Source of the DNA: Mesostigma viride
Taxonomy: Eukaryota > Streptophyta > Mesostigmatophyceae > Mesostigmatales > Mesostigmataceae
Assembly (NCBI GenBank): GCA_009746045.1
Contig: RPFO01002154.1
Coordinates: forward strand, 46,001 to 110,000
Direction: 5' to 3'
DNA: 64,000 nt
Below are positions 23,501 to 34,497 of this stretch, piece by piece. The notes under the pieces were generated by a model that saw only the letters and a list, made by a program, of their open reading frames with translations, did no database searches and was not told the origin of the DNA. The position numbers and the translations under genes are program-made. How positions within the stretch are numbered: the first letter of the stretch is position 1; every line of letters begins with the position of its first letter.

Positions 23501-26058
23501 AGACGCCCTACCGATCGTCTCCCAGGGTCTTTTTGCACGGCGATGGGGGCTGGGGCACCTGCACCTGGTGGGAGCGCGTGAATGAAACAAACAAATACTT
23601 GAAGCTAAAAATGCGCTACGTGCGGTAATGCACTTGATGATGGCAAGGGGATGCTTGGGCCAAGGAAACAGGTGTTCCAGGTTAGTGCACCCTGGAACGA
23701 ACCCCACACAGGGCATGCAGGCCTACACCAGCGATGGGAATAGACAGGGATTCAAGATAGTGGGTGTTCTTGCGTGCAATACTACTAGAAACTATAGTGG
23801 GTGTTCTTGCGTGCAATACTAGTAGAAACTACAGTGGGTGTTCTTGCGTGCAATACTACTAGAAACTATAGTGGGTGTTCTTGCGTGCAATACTAGTAGA
23901 AACTGTAGTGGGTGTTCGTCGTGCACGCAGCAATCCCACGTATGCGTTTGCCTCTCGACAACCTCATCGGGACAACCCCCTCAGGGACCACCATCACCCA
24001 TACCTGTTCCCCGACGAGCCTTATATATTTCTCTCACACCAATCACCCCCCGATTCCCTACATATGCATCTGCTGGGCTGCCTGACTTATCCTGTTTGAT
24101 TTTGGGCCACATCCTGGAGCCCAAAACTCGAGAACGTATCGGTCCCGAAACAAATACGAGGCATCCAGCCTAGTTCCTGCGCTACGAATTAGCGAATTAT
24201 TATGATGGAAGGTCGTTTGACTCGTTTCCACACCGCGTCCGTACTGGGCCATTGAGAATATCAGGCCGGACATTTGCTTCACTCTGAACACTCGAACTCG
24301 CGGCCGTACGAACCGGTACTTGTCATTCCGTACCACATCGTTCGGATCCGCCTAGGTAGCCTGTGCCTGACCATTTCGACCTCTCTGAAACCCGACCTGC
24401 ACTACCTGCACCAGAGTTTCGGCGGTGCAGGTCGTGCAGGTCCTTTGCAGGTCCTTTTCAGTCGACACTCCGGAGTTCCGGTCGACCTGATTACCGAATG
24501 TGGACAGGTCCGGGGCACCCGAAGTAGCATTCGCCCGAAACCACCACCTGCACTCGGAAGTGTGGAAAGGGCCTTATTGTTGTCCTTCTTGTTTAATTGC
24601 CATCCTGTTTGATTAATAAACTGTTACGATGACCAGAGCATCAGCAACGACTATGGTGAGACGTGGAGCGCCGCAACGGAGAGCGCTCTGCTCAACCCCA
24701 ACTCCAAGGCCTTTCTGATGCCGCGGCAGCACCCGGACGGCAGCTGGTCACTAACCATGTTCTTCAACAACAGCACCAAGAACCGCTGGCCATTGACGAT
24801 CGCGCAGTCCAAGGACGACGGTACGTGCGCCAGCATTATTGTGGGATAACATGCTGTAGTTGCATAGGGTCTGCGCTAGTTGTTTGAAGGATGACAGTGG
24901 GTGCGCAATATGTGTACTTCAGACTTCTATCATTTTTGTGTACAAGGCTACACATGTCCAGCATTCATTTCTATAATCCTGAACGACTCAACAACTGCAG
25001 ACAAGATAACAGCAGGCTCAAACTACCATGTCCGGATTCTCTAGATTTCTGACCTGCGCTGGTTGTCTCATTGTTACTATGCGCGGCTTGTACACATGGA
25101 CTCGTGCCTGTGTACTGTTTCCCTCTCTAGATAAGTGCATTGTGCCCTGTTGTTCAAGTCCTGCGAGGCGTTCGTGAGGCTTGTTGTGGGTATGCAAATG
25201 CCTCTATCGTTGGTGGCAGGGGCCCTGTGGTCTGCAATTATATTGCAAGGATGACGGTGTGTGCAGAAATTTATGTATGTGTGGGCACGCGTCTATGCAG
25301 TACAGTATTGTATATCGTATGGTAGACGGATGTCTCAACAGCCATGTCCCAAGCATGGTGGCCTGTCACGTGGTGTCGAAGTGGTTTGCGTTCCTTATTG
25401 GTGGTTTGGTTGAAAGCCCATGGCCATGCTGGCCATGCATCCCTTGGAGGACCTCATATTAGTTTGCGTATGGAAGGTCGGTTGTAAAAAGTTAATTAGT
25501 TATACTCCTCGTCAAAACCTCTCACATATCAATATTCTCTCAACGACTACGTTGGAGAATTGAGTGTAATGTTTCAAGCGTTGCCTTACACCTGCATGCT
25601 TGGTCCTGCCGTCCCCGGATGCTCTTTATGCAGCTGCCACGTGGCAGCACGTCGTCGACATCGAGACCACGCCCAACATGATGTTTGCATACCCGACTGC
25701 CGTGCAGCTGTCCCCCACGCGGCTGCTAGTTTTATACACGGTGTATGACACACCGGGTCGCTCCCCGCCGGCGACACTGGCCCAAAGTGGCAGTGCGCCA
25801 GTTACAAACGGTTCGCAGGTGGCTGGCCAGACAGTGCTATCACTAGGCAGGCGGGGCATGGAGCAAGTTACGGTGGATGGGTATGTAGCAGATGTGCAGG
25901 ACTCTCAGGTTAGTATAGCCAATGGGGAACTAGGGATGACTCCATCTACGGAGTCAAGCATAGGAGATGGTGAGGAAGGAGATACACCTGGCACGTTGGG
26001 TACATATACGCCCCCACATTTTTATGGCATTCGAGCAGCAATACTGGATCTTCCGTAA
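17537..26058 (+). CDS. secreted sialidase-like BNR/Asp-box protein, nine exons
   Basis: Exons read as 17537-17650, 17872-18030, 19438-19533, 20330-20400, 20736-20843, 21925-22064, 23055-23185, 24637-24820 and 25634-26058; phases agree at every junction and give 475 residues. The ATG at 17537 starts a signal peptide (MGRILTIKFLLVCLGVHLV). The body matches the exo-alpha-sialidase/BNR_2 fold: VDGTIVAAFQ, DPNQQLFFTRS, DKDGRLWLFY, KVTANKLV and AYPTAVQ. Five Asp-boxes are visible (SFNGGLNW, MDRGETW, EDYGRTW, NDYGETW and a degenerate KDDAATW). Known members cleave terminal sialic acids or bind glycans; I do not see the classical N-terminal FRIP arginine motif, so catalysis is uncertain. The last exon has an acidic, low-complexity insert. 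Exon 2 appears to end at a GC donor (CAG/GCAAGC); a GT alternative lies 12 bases on. A secreted or vesicular location is inferred. Confidence 0.83.
18975..19365. repeat. 39-bp minisatellite in sialidase intron 2
   Basis: About ten copies of a 39-bp unit containing TTGCCACGGTGTGGTCTACT. The period is a multiple of 3, so a frame (13-residue repeats with CHGVVYLPAV) stays open and runs on, in the correct frame, into exon 3 at 19438. I treat it as intronic because the family has no such insert. Confidence 0.9.
19855..20185. repeat. 14-bp minisatellite in sialidase intron 3
   Basis: About 23 copies of a 14-bp unit, TAGCTGGCTGTTGG alternating with CAGCTGGCTGTTGG, so 28-bp dimers are visible. A few units read GTAGTAGGCTG. 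Confidence 0.9.
22058..22340 (+). repeat. 93-bp tandem duplication of an exon end and its donor
   Basis: Starts at 22058 in sialidase exon 21925-22064 and repeats at 22151 and 22244 with 93-bp spacing; further diverged pieces reach about 22500. Each unit repeats GGACTATG/GTGCGTGG, the exon end and 5' splice site. The intron thus offers several copies of the same donor. Confidence 0.85.
22970..23054 (+). repeat. duplicated acceptor edge before exon 23055-23185
   Basis: CCCAGGCCGTACGTGGCGGGACCA at about 22973-22996 is a diverged copy of the true acceptor edge (GCAGGCCGCACGTGGCGCGACCA at 23051-23073). It is a potential decoy 3' splice site about 78 bp upstream. Confidence 0.65.
23231..23455. 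repeat. 112-bp tandem duplication
   Basis: Two nearly identical 112-bp copies starting TGGTCCCTATAACCTAGC, in sialidase intron 23186-24636. Confidence 0.9.
23757..23915. repeat. 37-bp minisatellite with 74-bp dimer
   Basis: Just over four copies of a 37-bp unit, GTGGGTGTTCTTGCGTGCAA then ACTACT or ACTAGT. The two variants alternate, giving a 74-bp higher-order period. Confidence 0.85.
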
Positions 26059-26271
26059 TTATTCACTGGATTTCAGTCGTTGCCATGGCCGATCACAGTA
26101 AACCGTTGTCACCTTGACATTAAACCGTGGAATGCCTGGAGTTTCAACGAACAAAATATCCTTGATATTGACTTGTAGATTCTCATCGATTCACGGTACG
26201 TGCGTATGCATCAACGAAACGTAACCAGTGCAACAGAATATGGATCTTCTCTTTATTCCATTTTTGTTTTG

Positions 26272-26317
<46 letters not shown>

Positions 26318-27879
26318 CCATTTTTAAAAATTTACTATTTACTTTTTATTTATCAAGGAGACAACGATTAATAATATTGTTATTATTATTATTTAAATTT
26401 TCTTTTCTTTCAAGTTTTTTTTCCTTTTGTTTTTTTCTTTGTTCATTTTCATTTATACTTTCTTACTTTTTCTTTTAAACCCTTTGTGTGCCGGTGTGTG
26501 TGTGTGTGTGTGCGCCATCCAACACTAAGGATCTATAAAATTCACTGCATGTCTGGGTCAGTTGGCGCAATTTTGCCCTGACTACATATACAGACATTTT
26601 TTTACTGACGTGTGTGTGTGTGTGTGTGTGTGTTAATTCTCTTTTTCCTGCTTAGTTTTGGTCTACATATACACAAAGAAGGATTCAGCCGTGTTCAGCC
26701 CGTCTCACGGTGCGAGACTGAACAAGTCTCGCGTGCAGACACGTGTGTAGTACTCCTACACACAGATCTCGAGTGATTTATCTAGTACCAAATCCGAAAG
26801 GCTTGCATCACTCCCCGGACAGGAGAACTTTTGCGGATGACTGTAGGTGTAAGTTGGCGATGCCATGGTATCCGGAGACGTCCGTCCTATAGTCAGCAAA
26901 ATTGGTGCGAGAGGTCCCCAGTTCGATTCCGGTCGGATTCATTTGCAGATCGCGTTTTCCGCGTTTTCCGCGGCCTGGCACTGAACGCAAAGGTTTTCAC
27001 CTTTGCGGAGTGTCTGATCAGAACATATACACTAAAACTTGTAAAGCGCAGCCTTGGCACAAATTTAGCTAACACTCTTCCGAACGGCTTTCGGCTCCAG
27101 CCACTCAGCGGCGCGACTTACAGTCCGCTTGACCAATGAGCTGCGCGAAATTTCATTGCGACCAATGACGAAAAGGTTGAAAACCACTGCGTCCATATTA
27201 TCAGGGTTTTTGTGCATTACATCCAGATGAGCGGACTTTTCGTGATAGACTCGGCATGGACATGTACACTAGACGTGACGGGCTCACACCCGGGCAGCCT
27301 CCTGGTTTGTCTGTAATATGGAGGCAGATGGTACGCAAGGATAGATGGCAAGTAGTGATGAACACAACGGTCCGAGCCCCGCCAAAATGCAGCCTCGTAA
27401 GGAGGACCCGAAAAGTGGCGCGAAATGAGATTTTTGGTGTATGCGTGCACGACGGTGACCGAATTTCCACCGACAGGCATGGCGGCCTGGCAGGCTATCG
27501 TGAGCGAATAAAAAGGCAGTATCGAGGCTGGAAATTTTAGTGTATGCTCCTAGGGTCATATATTACTTGCCGTTTTTTTTTTTCGCCACAAATTCTGCGG
27601 AGTCCTTCGGCATTTTGGCGTCATTCACAGGTGGGTGCCTGTTTTGTCGCCGATTTTCTCTCGACCCCACCTACCTGCAGCAAAAAATTTTCCCGATGAA
27701 AGTCGCCCTAACATCTGGTTTTTGACACTAATCGACGCATTTTTTAGTTTTTAAGGCCTTGACCGAAGCACTTTTTTCATTACCGGCTCAGTTTGCTTTA
27801 ACCGAGCTGGCGCGATTTTTTATCCAATTTCTAGGCTGGGCCAGGCGTCGCATACCGTAATTCGTTTTTAAGTGCTTTT
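26059..27879. other. gene-poor spacer with simple sequence and hairpins
   Basis: An ATT tract (26270-26320), T-rich DNA to 26480, two TG runs (about 26495-26512, 26610-26632), and two adjacent hairpins at 26713-26770 (GCGAGACT/AGTCTCGC and TGTGTAG/CTACACA). A tRNA B-box-like GTTCGATTCC occurs near 26931, but a full tRNA fold is not seen. No gene recognised. Confidence 0.5.
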
Positions 27880-27904
27880 GTGCCCGATATCTTGTCTTTT
27901 GCAG

Positions 27905-28203
27905 GCGTTCTTGGCATCAAAGACGCCATGGCGTCAGGGGCTAAAACGGACCTCCGCACGTTCGTTAACTGCGACGAGCATGTCAATGCCGCCAGCAATT
28001 TTTGCTGCCGCGTCTGTGACACGGTTGCGATGCAAGACCGTTGTCGACATGACGGAGTGGTATGTGCACATTCAGGTGCGAATTTCTTCGCTGTTGAAAC
28101 CCCGGCCGGTAGCAGACAAGTATTTCACCGTATCCCCTTTCCCCGAGTCTCTCTTTTCCGTCATGTTTTCATCTTACGGAAAGCGCGTATAAAGCATCAG
28201 TGA
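27905..28203 (+). CDS. possible exon of an unknown protein
   Basis: After an acceptor-like TTTTGCAG at 27904 an open frame runs about 100 codons and includes a cysteine cluster (FCCRVCDTVAMQDRC). I know no matching family. It could be part of an unidentified gene or a decayed mobile element. Confidence 0.2.
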
Positions 28204-28346
28204 GCGACAGTATGATGGCGAGCCGTTTGCTCGCATCAGGGCTGTGCGGCTTATTCTAGAGAGAAGCGACATCAAGCAGATTTTGCTGCCAGATGTGAGG
28301 GAGGGGCCCTGCTGGGGTGGGAATAAACTGCTGTGAGTGACCGATC

Positions 28347-29118
28347 CCCTCCCTCCCTCCCTCCCTCCCTCCCTCCCTCCCTCCTCCCTCCCTCCCTCCC
28401 TCCCTCCCTCCCTCCCTCCCTCCTCCCTCCCTCCCTCCCTCCCTCCCTCCCTCCCTCCCTCCCTCCCTCCCTCCCTCCCTCCCTCCCTCCCTCCCTCCCT
28501 CCTCCTCCCTCCCTCCCTCCCTCCCTCCCTCCCTCCCTCCCTCCCTCCCTCCCTCCCTCCCTCCCTCCCTCCCTCCCTCCCTCCCTCCCTCCCTCCTCCC
28601 TCCCTCCCTCCCTCCTCCCTCCCTCCCTCCCTCCCTCCCTCCCTCCCTCCCTCCCTCCCTCCCTCCCTCCCTCCCTCCCTCCCTCCTCCCTCCCTCCCTC
28701 CCTCCCTCCCTCCTCCCTCCCTCCCTCCTCCCTCCCTCCCTCCCTCCCTCCCTCCCTCCCTCCCTCCCTCCCTCCCTCCCTCCCTCCCTCCTCCCTCCCT
28801 CCCTCCCTCCCTCCCTCCCTCCTCCCTCCCTCCCTCCCTCCCTCCCTCCCTCCCTCCCTCCCTCCCTCCCCTCCCTCCCTCCCTCCCTCCCTCCTCCCTC
28901 CCTCCTCCCTCCCTCCCTCCCTCCCTCCCTCCCTCCCTCCCTCCTCCCCCTCCCTCCCTCCCTCCCTCCCTCCCTCCTCCCTCCCTCCCTCCCTCCCTCC
29001 CTCCCTCCTCCCTCCCTCCCTCCCTCCCTCCCTCCCTCCCTCCCTCCCTCCCTCCCTCCCTCCCTCCCTCCCTCCCTCCCTCCCTCCCTCCCTCCCTCCC
29101 TCCCTCCCTCCCTCCCTC
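28347..29118. repeat. (CCCT)n array with CCT interruptions
   Basis: About 190 units. CCT three-base interruptions are scattered and keep all frames open, producing false Leu/Pro/Ser and Glu/Gly/Arg proteins. No LINE hairpin is visible at its left edge. Confidence 0.95.
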
Positions 29119-29477
29119 GTGAACTCACTCGTGGACTCACTCACTCACTCACTCACTCACTCACCCACCCACCCACCCACCCACCCACCCACCCACCCAC
29201 CCACCCACCCACCCACCCACCCACCCACCCACCCACCCACCCACCCACCCACCCACCCACCCACCCACCCACCCACCCACCCACCCACCCACCCACCCAC
29301 CCACCCACCCACCCACCCACCCACCCACCCACCCACCCACCCACCCACCCACCCACCCACCCACCCACCCACCCACCCACCCACCACCCACCCACCCACC
29401 CACCCACCCACCCACCCACCCACCACTCACGCACGCACGCACGCACGCACGCACGCACTCACGCACGCACGCACACA

Positions 29478-29561
<84 letters not shown>

Positions 29562-30044
29562 CTCACGCACTCACGCACTCACGCACTCACGCACTCACGC
29601 ACTCACGCACTCACGCACTCACGCACTCACGCACTCACGCACTCACGCACTCACGCACTCACGCACCCACGCACTCACGCACCCACGCACCCACGCACCC
29701 ACCCACGCACCCACCCAGGCACCCACCAGGCACCCACCCACCCACCCACCCACCCACCCACCCACCCACCCACCCACCCACCCACCCACCCACCCACCCA
29801 CCCACCCACCCACCCACCCACCCACCCACCCACCCACCCACCCACCCACCCACCCACCCACCCACCCACCCACCCACCCACCCACCCGCTCACCCACCCA
29901 CCCACCCACCCACCCACCCACCCACCCACTCACTCACTCACTCACTCACTCACTCACTCACTCACTCACTCACTCACTCACTCACTCACTCACTCACTCA
30001 CTCACTCACTCACTCACTCACTCACTCACTCACTCACTCACTCA
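29119..30044. repeat. compound array CTCA - CCCA - CGCA - CGCACTCA - CCCA - CTCA
   Basis: CTCA (29135-29160), CCCA (29161-29424), CGCA (about 29430-29560), the 8-bp CGCACTCA dimer (about 29560-29690), CCCA (about 29735-29928), CTCA (29929-30044). The order is roughly mirror-symmetric and steps are single-base changes in a preserved 4-bp register. The CCCA blocks can form G-quadruplexes on the minus strand. Confidence 0.95.
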
Positions 30045-30049
30045 GTAAC

Positions 30050-30274
30050 TTGCACATGCACCACATGCGCAAGGAGGACACCAAGAGCTTCACCAACCAC
30101 CGTCGAAAGCTTGGCTGTGATGCCAAGGGCAAGGGTATGGGGGTGTCCATGTTGACACAGTGCATGAAGGCTGACAAGGTCAGGCAGAGATTGTGCAGGG
30201 AGGTGCCACTACCTCCTAGCGATACCGCAATGAGGGCGCGCAACCGCATAAGCGCCATGCCGCCTGTTGAGTAA
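30050..30274 (+). CDS. possible short coding fragment after the array
   Basis: A 74-codon frame starts right after the CTCA array ([20 protein letters not shown], basic) and ends in TAA. The composition looks protein-like but I recognise no family; it may be a terminal exon or a remnant. Confidence 0.2.
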   Translation: MHMHHMRKEDTKSFTNHRRKLGCDAKGKGMGVSMLTQCMKADKVRQRLCREVPLPPSDTAMRARNRISAMPPVE

Positions 30275-30600
30275 TTTGCAGCTACATTACTTGGCATGCT
30301 GTGGGCGCACGTGTAAAATGACCTTTCTAGCCATGCATGCGACAGCTGCCAATATTATGTTCAGCAAGCTCCTCCGTAGAATAGAGATTGCGTGAGCATC
30401 CACATGGCCACATGTGCATATTGTCAGCTGTGTCTATATCAATGAACTTTTATGTATGTCTCCTGGAGGTTGTCTTATATCACTCGTGAATGGTTTCCAT
30501 GTTTTAGTGAGTCATCTTATTTGAGTTGACCAGATTGTCTCCTTGATATTCCACACTGGCAGTTTCGCATCCATGGGAAAGAATTTGTAATGGAAACTGG
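30275..30600. other. no gene seen
   Basis: Unremarkable sequence leading into the 173-bp repeat. It contains one minus-strand copy of the 13-mer ATCAAGGAGACAA at 30535-30547. Confidence 0.4.
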
Positions 30601-31140
30601 CAGGTATGGCATTGATAACTCTACCAAATAGAACATGATGGGCCTGAATTTTTGTGGAATGTCTAAAATCATGATGGCTAAGATGCATGCAAGTTTCCAG
30701 CCTCAACAGAGCACATCTTGTACGGAAACTGCAATGAAATGTGATGAAAAATACGAAAAACGTGCATTTTTGGTAACATTTGTGAGCAAACTGACATCAA
30801 ATACCCTACGATGGACCTGAATTTTTGTGGAATGTCTAAAATAATGATGGCAAAGATGCATGCAAGTTTCCAGCCTGGACTGAGCACATCTTGTATGGAA
30901 ACTGCCATGGAATGTGATGAAAAATACCAAAAACGTGCATTTTTGGTAACATTTGTGAGCAAACTGACATCAAATACCCTACGATGGACCTGAATTTTTG
31001 TGGGATGTCTAGAATAATGATGTTCAAGATGCCTACAAGTTTCCAGCCTCAACCGAGCACAGCTTGTATGGAAACTGCAATGAAATGTGATGGAAAATAC
31101 AAAAAACGCACATTTTTGCTAGCATTTGGTGGCATTTTGT
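30600..31140. repeat. 173-bp tandem repeat, about three copies
   Basis: CCTGAATTTTTGTGG recurs at 30643, 30816 and 30989, a spacing of exactly 173 bp, with high identity; edges decay on both sides. 173 is not a multiple of 3, so the open frames inside are not conserved as protein. Confidence 0.9.
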
Positions 31141-31504
31141 TACCAAATGCTGTTGGATGACCATCAGATCTTGTGCACAGTCATTAGTCATGAGTATCAA
31201 CTTACTTGCAAACAGCCAGGTCAAGAACTCTTTATTTGCATATTAGAATGTATTTGTTTATATTAAAATCTGGAAAACTGCTAAAAATAGACATGCCAAA
31301 AATAGGCCAGCTGAGGTCCGGTAAGTCCGGAAAGTTGCAATCCTTCTACTGGTGTCCTGAACATGCTACCTACCAAGATCTAGCATGTTTCGACAATATT
31401 TGCATCGTACAGGAGTTATAAGGCTGTTTTTTGGCACTTTCAGACCGTTGTGAAGGAGACCACCCCCAAGTCTGTGGGGGCTCCGCGTGTGACCGTGTAT
31501 GGCA

Positions 31505-31606
31505 TTCATGGCGATTCGGGCCGCGTTGCCCACACCCCTGGAACTATGACCTAGATAGCTTACACCATCCATTCCATCCCATGTTCCCCTCCCACTGAGG
31601 CCTTAT
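31505..31606 (+). mobile_element. SINE-like element, copy 2 (incomplete)
   Basis: Matches the 145-bp insertion at 48206-48350 from ATTCATGGCGATTCGGGCC to CACTGAGGCCTTAT. It lacks the CACGTGAC palindrome and TTAA tail; instead it joins a different shared block at 31605. Confidence 0.6.
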
Positions 31607-31705
31607 CAAGGAGACAACCAGCGCAGGCCAGAAATCGGGAGAATCCGGATCATGGTAGCTCGAGCCTGCCGTTATCTGCTCCGCGTGTTCGAGTCGTTCA
31701 GGATG
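31605..31705 (+). repeat. dispersed ~100-bp repeat also at 56443-56550
   Basis: Starts with the 13-mer ATCAAGGAGACAA and continues CCAGCGCAGGC, AGAAATCGGGAGAATCCGG and a GGTAGCTCGAGCCTGCCG block, ending where LINE B coding sequence starts. Nearly identical to 56443-56550. A truncated form is near 10832-10852. Confidence 0.7.
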
Positions 31706-32460
31706 ATGGCTTATGCTCACTACTGGCGCTCCAAGGGCCTGGACGAGCACCGCAAGCGCATGCTCTTCAAGGTCCTCGTCCTCACGGTGCTCACGTATGG
31801 CGCCGAGGCGTGGACACTCACGGCAACATGGGCAGCTAAGCTAGACGGCACGGTAACCAGGATGCTCCGACAGGTCCTGAATGTAGGGTTTTCTCAGCGT
31901 AGGTCATTACAGTCTTTGTATCACGGTATGCCTCGTATTTTGCACGAGATTAGGCAGCGTAGGAGTATTTCGGACGAGATTAGGCAGTGTAGGATAGCAT
32001 TTGTAGGACATCTTGCTCGCACCAGCCAGGTCGACACCGCCCTTGGTCTGGCCGGTCCCCAGCGGCTCGGCCAACCAGGGCGGCATATTTTGACTTGGCC
32101 TGGCCCCAAGAACATTCCTAAAAGGGTAGGGAAACATGCCATGACCTATACCCAGATGTTGCTGGCCGACCTAGTGGTCCCAGCCCAGTTTGAATACCGC
32201 ATGCCCTCTCTCTCCCTTCTTTGGACTGCCATGCAGGACAAGAAGCGGTGGCAGAAGATTGTCAAGGCTCACACGCCAGCCCCTGTGGGCAAGCCGCCTC
32301 CCCCCAAGAGGAGGAGCCGTTTTGATGAGTAGCGTCTACAGATAGGCAGTTCTCTAGACTAGATAGCTTAGAGTTAGGTTAGTTCGATTACGCGGCTTCC
32401 TCCGCACTAGATCCACCCATCCATCCTGGAATATGTGCTACATGATCTCCCAACGGAGGC
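31706..32460 (+). mobile_element. LINE family B, 3' part of ORF2 and 3' end (copy 1)
   Basis: An open frame to 32332 encodes the C-terminal part of a LINE ORF2 protein: WRSKGL, MLFKVLVLTVLTYGAEAWTL, MLRQVLNVGF, a GHLARTSQVDT block and a basic end. The RT catalytic core is absent (5' truncation). A 12-residue EIRQ segment is duplicated near 31950-31990. The 3' end carries a hairpin (CTCC-CAAC-GGAG, 32447-32458) and is directly followed by a LINE A fragment. Confidence 0.8.
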
Positions 32461-32464
32461 ATGC

Positions 32465-32989
32465 AGCGGTACCTGCATGCAGCTAGTAGGGCACCTAGCT
32501 GGCACCAACCAGGTAGACACCTCACGCGGCCCCCCCGCAGGACTGCGACCAGCTCAGCCTGGCCGGCACCTCCTGACGTGGGCCGGGCCCCGTGATGTTA
32601 GACGCCGCAAGGCCCGCACCTTCAAAGAACAGCTAGTAGAGGACATGGGGGGCCTCGGCATCTCCGTGATTTGGAAGGAGACTGATGATGGACAAGGCCA
32701 AGTGGGCCCAGCTTGGTCATAGAAGACAACGAGCCCCCCCCCTGTGGGGAAGCGCGCCCGCGTGTGCAAACCAGCAGGAGGCACGCCAGACAGCTCGATC
32801 CCCTAGGGCAGCGTGATGCTGCTTAGTAGGTAGATGTTGTACTTAGTTAGTGATGCTGTTAGATAGATGTTGTAGGTCGCTGATGTAGATAGCTTAGACC
32901 GGTAGGACTGTTTGCACCCGGCCATCCATCCATCCATCGGGGTTATAATGCTCCGTGACTCCCCAACGGGATCGAGCACGACTTATAAT

Positions 32990-32990
<1 letters not shown>
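32465..32990 (+). mobile_element. LINE family A 3' fragment (copy 2)
   Basis: Matches the end of the 57217-58815 copy: a GHLAGTNQVDTS-type block, KARTFKEQLVEDMGGLG and VGKRARV, with an insertion near 32680-32720 that breaks the frame. CCATCCATCC and the terminal hairpin (32959-32972, GGGAT on the right arm) follow, then the TAAG array. Confidence 0.8.
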
Positions 32991-33742
<752 letters not shown>

Positions 33743-33765
33743 TGCATTCTAGGCGACAACGTGTC

Positions 33766-33855
33766 CGAGCCACGAGCCACGAGCCAAGAGCCAAGAGCCA
33801 CGAGCCACGAGCCACGAGCCACGAGCCACGAGCCACGTCTGCCACGAGCCATGAG
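33766..33855. repeat. 7-bp repeat (GAGCCAC)n
   Basis: About twelve units, with two GAGCCAA variants, right of the TAAG array. Confidence 0.85.
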
Positions 33856-33984
33856 ATAGCCATGGCTGACGGCGGCGCTCATAACTTTCACGTTTGAGCA
33901 CCGAATTGAGCCGTGAATATCACAATCGACGCGTCTTTCTACGACGCTCATGCTGATATAATTTTCTGCAGCTATTACGCAATA

Positions 33985-34497
33985 TATGACGAGCAAACGC
34001 TCTTCGACGCAACGCCGGCCTGGCGGCTGCGCTCGGCAATGAAAAAACGTCTGCAGCTCCGGCTGCAGCTTCGCCAAACGGCCCAGAAGGCAGCGGCGCC
34101 ACTAGCCAAGCTCTAGTGGTCGTCCAGCCCCCTGCTGAGCCCGCCTCGCCAGCAGCGTCGCCTGAACCCAAGCGCAGTCGCCCTGCCGAGCCGAGCTGGG
34201 TCGAGCTCGAATTTGTAGCCGAAGCCCGCCAGCCCGACTTCTTTGACGAGTTTACCGAGACACGCATCCTGCCCTGCGTGTTTTTTGGATCGCACGCCTC
34301 GCTTAGATTGAACTGTGTGCACAAGCAGCTCTTCATCCAAGGTCGCCTCTTTGATCCTTACCAGAGGCGCGCCTCCACTTTCGACCCCTTTCGGACCAGC
34401 CTCCGCCGCCCCCACCTCCAGCAATTCGCTCTCTTTTCCCTCCTTGGATGCTCCATCGAGGAGCTTTGGCCCCCCAAGCCCCTTACCACCACCTTAA
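33985..34497 (+). pseudogene. LINE ORF1, N-terminal part (split by transposon)
   Basis: Ala/Pro-rich stretch followed by a folded-looking part (FFDEFTETRILPCVFFGS, LFIQGRLFDP) similar to the start of the ORF1 at 58900-59947 (FFGDYASL, GRLLCTDGRRW). The frame runs into the transposon's TTAA. Removing the transposon and one TTAA restores the frame into 37987. Confidence 0.75.

Noticed and set aside
26905-26960. tRNA gene suggested by GTTCGATTCC
   Set aside because: The T-stem does not pair and no cloverleaf could be built; at most a tRNA-derived relic.
28256-30048. Long Pro/Leu/Ser, Thr/His/Pro, Glu/Gly/Arg and Gly/Trp/Val open frames
   Set aside because: Translation of CCCT, CCCA, CTCA and CGCA arrays; frames without stops are a consequence of the repeat.
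30635-31052. Similar 60-codon frames on both strands in the 173-bp repeat
   Set aside because: The period is not a multiple of three and both strands are open; explained by duplication of the DNA.
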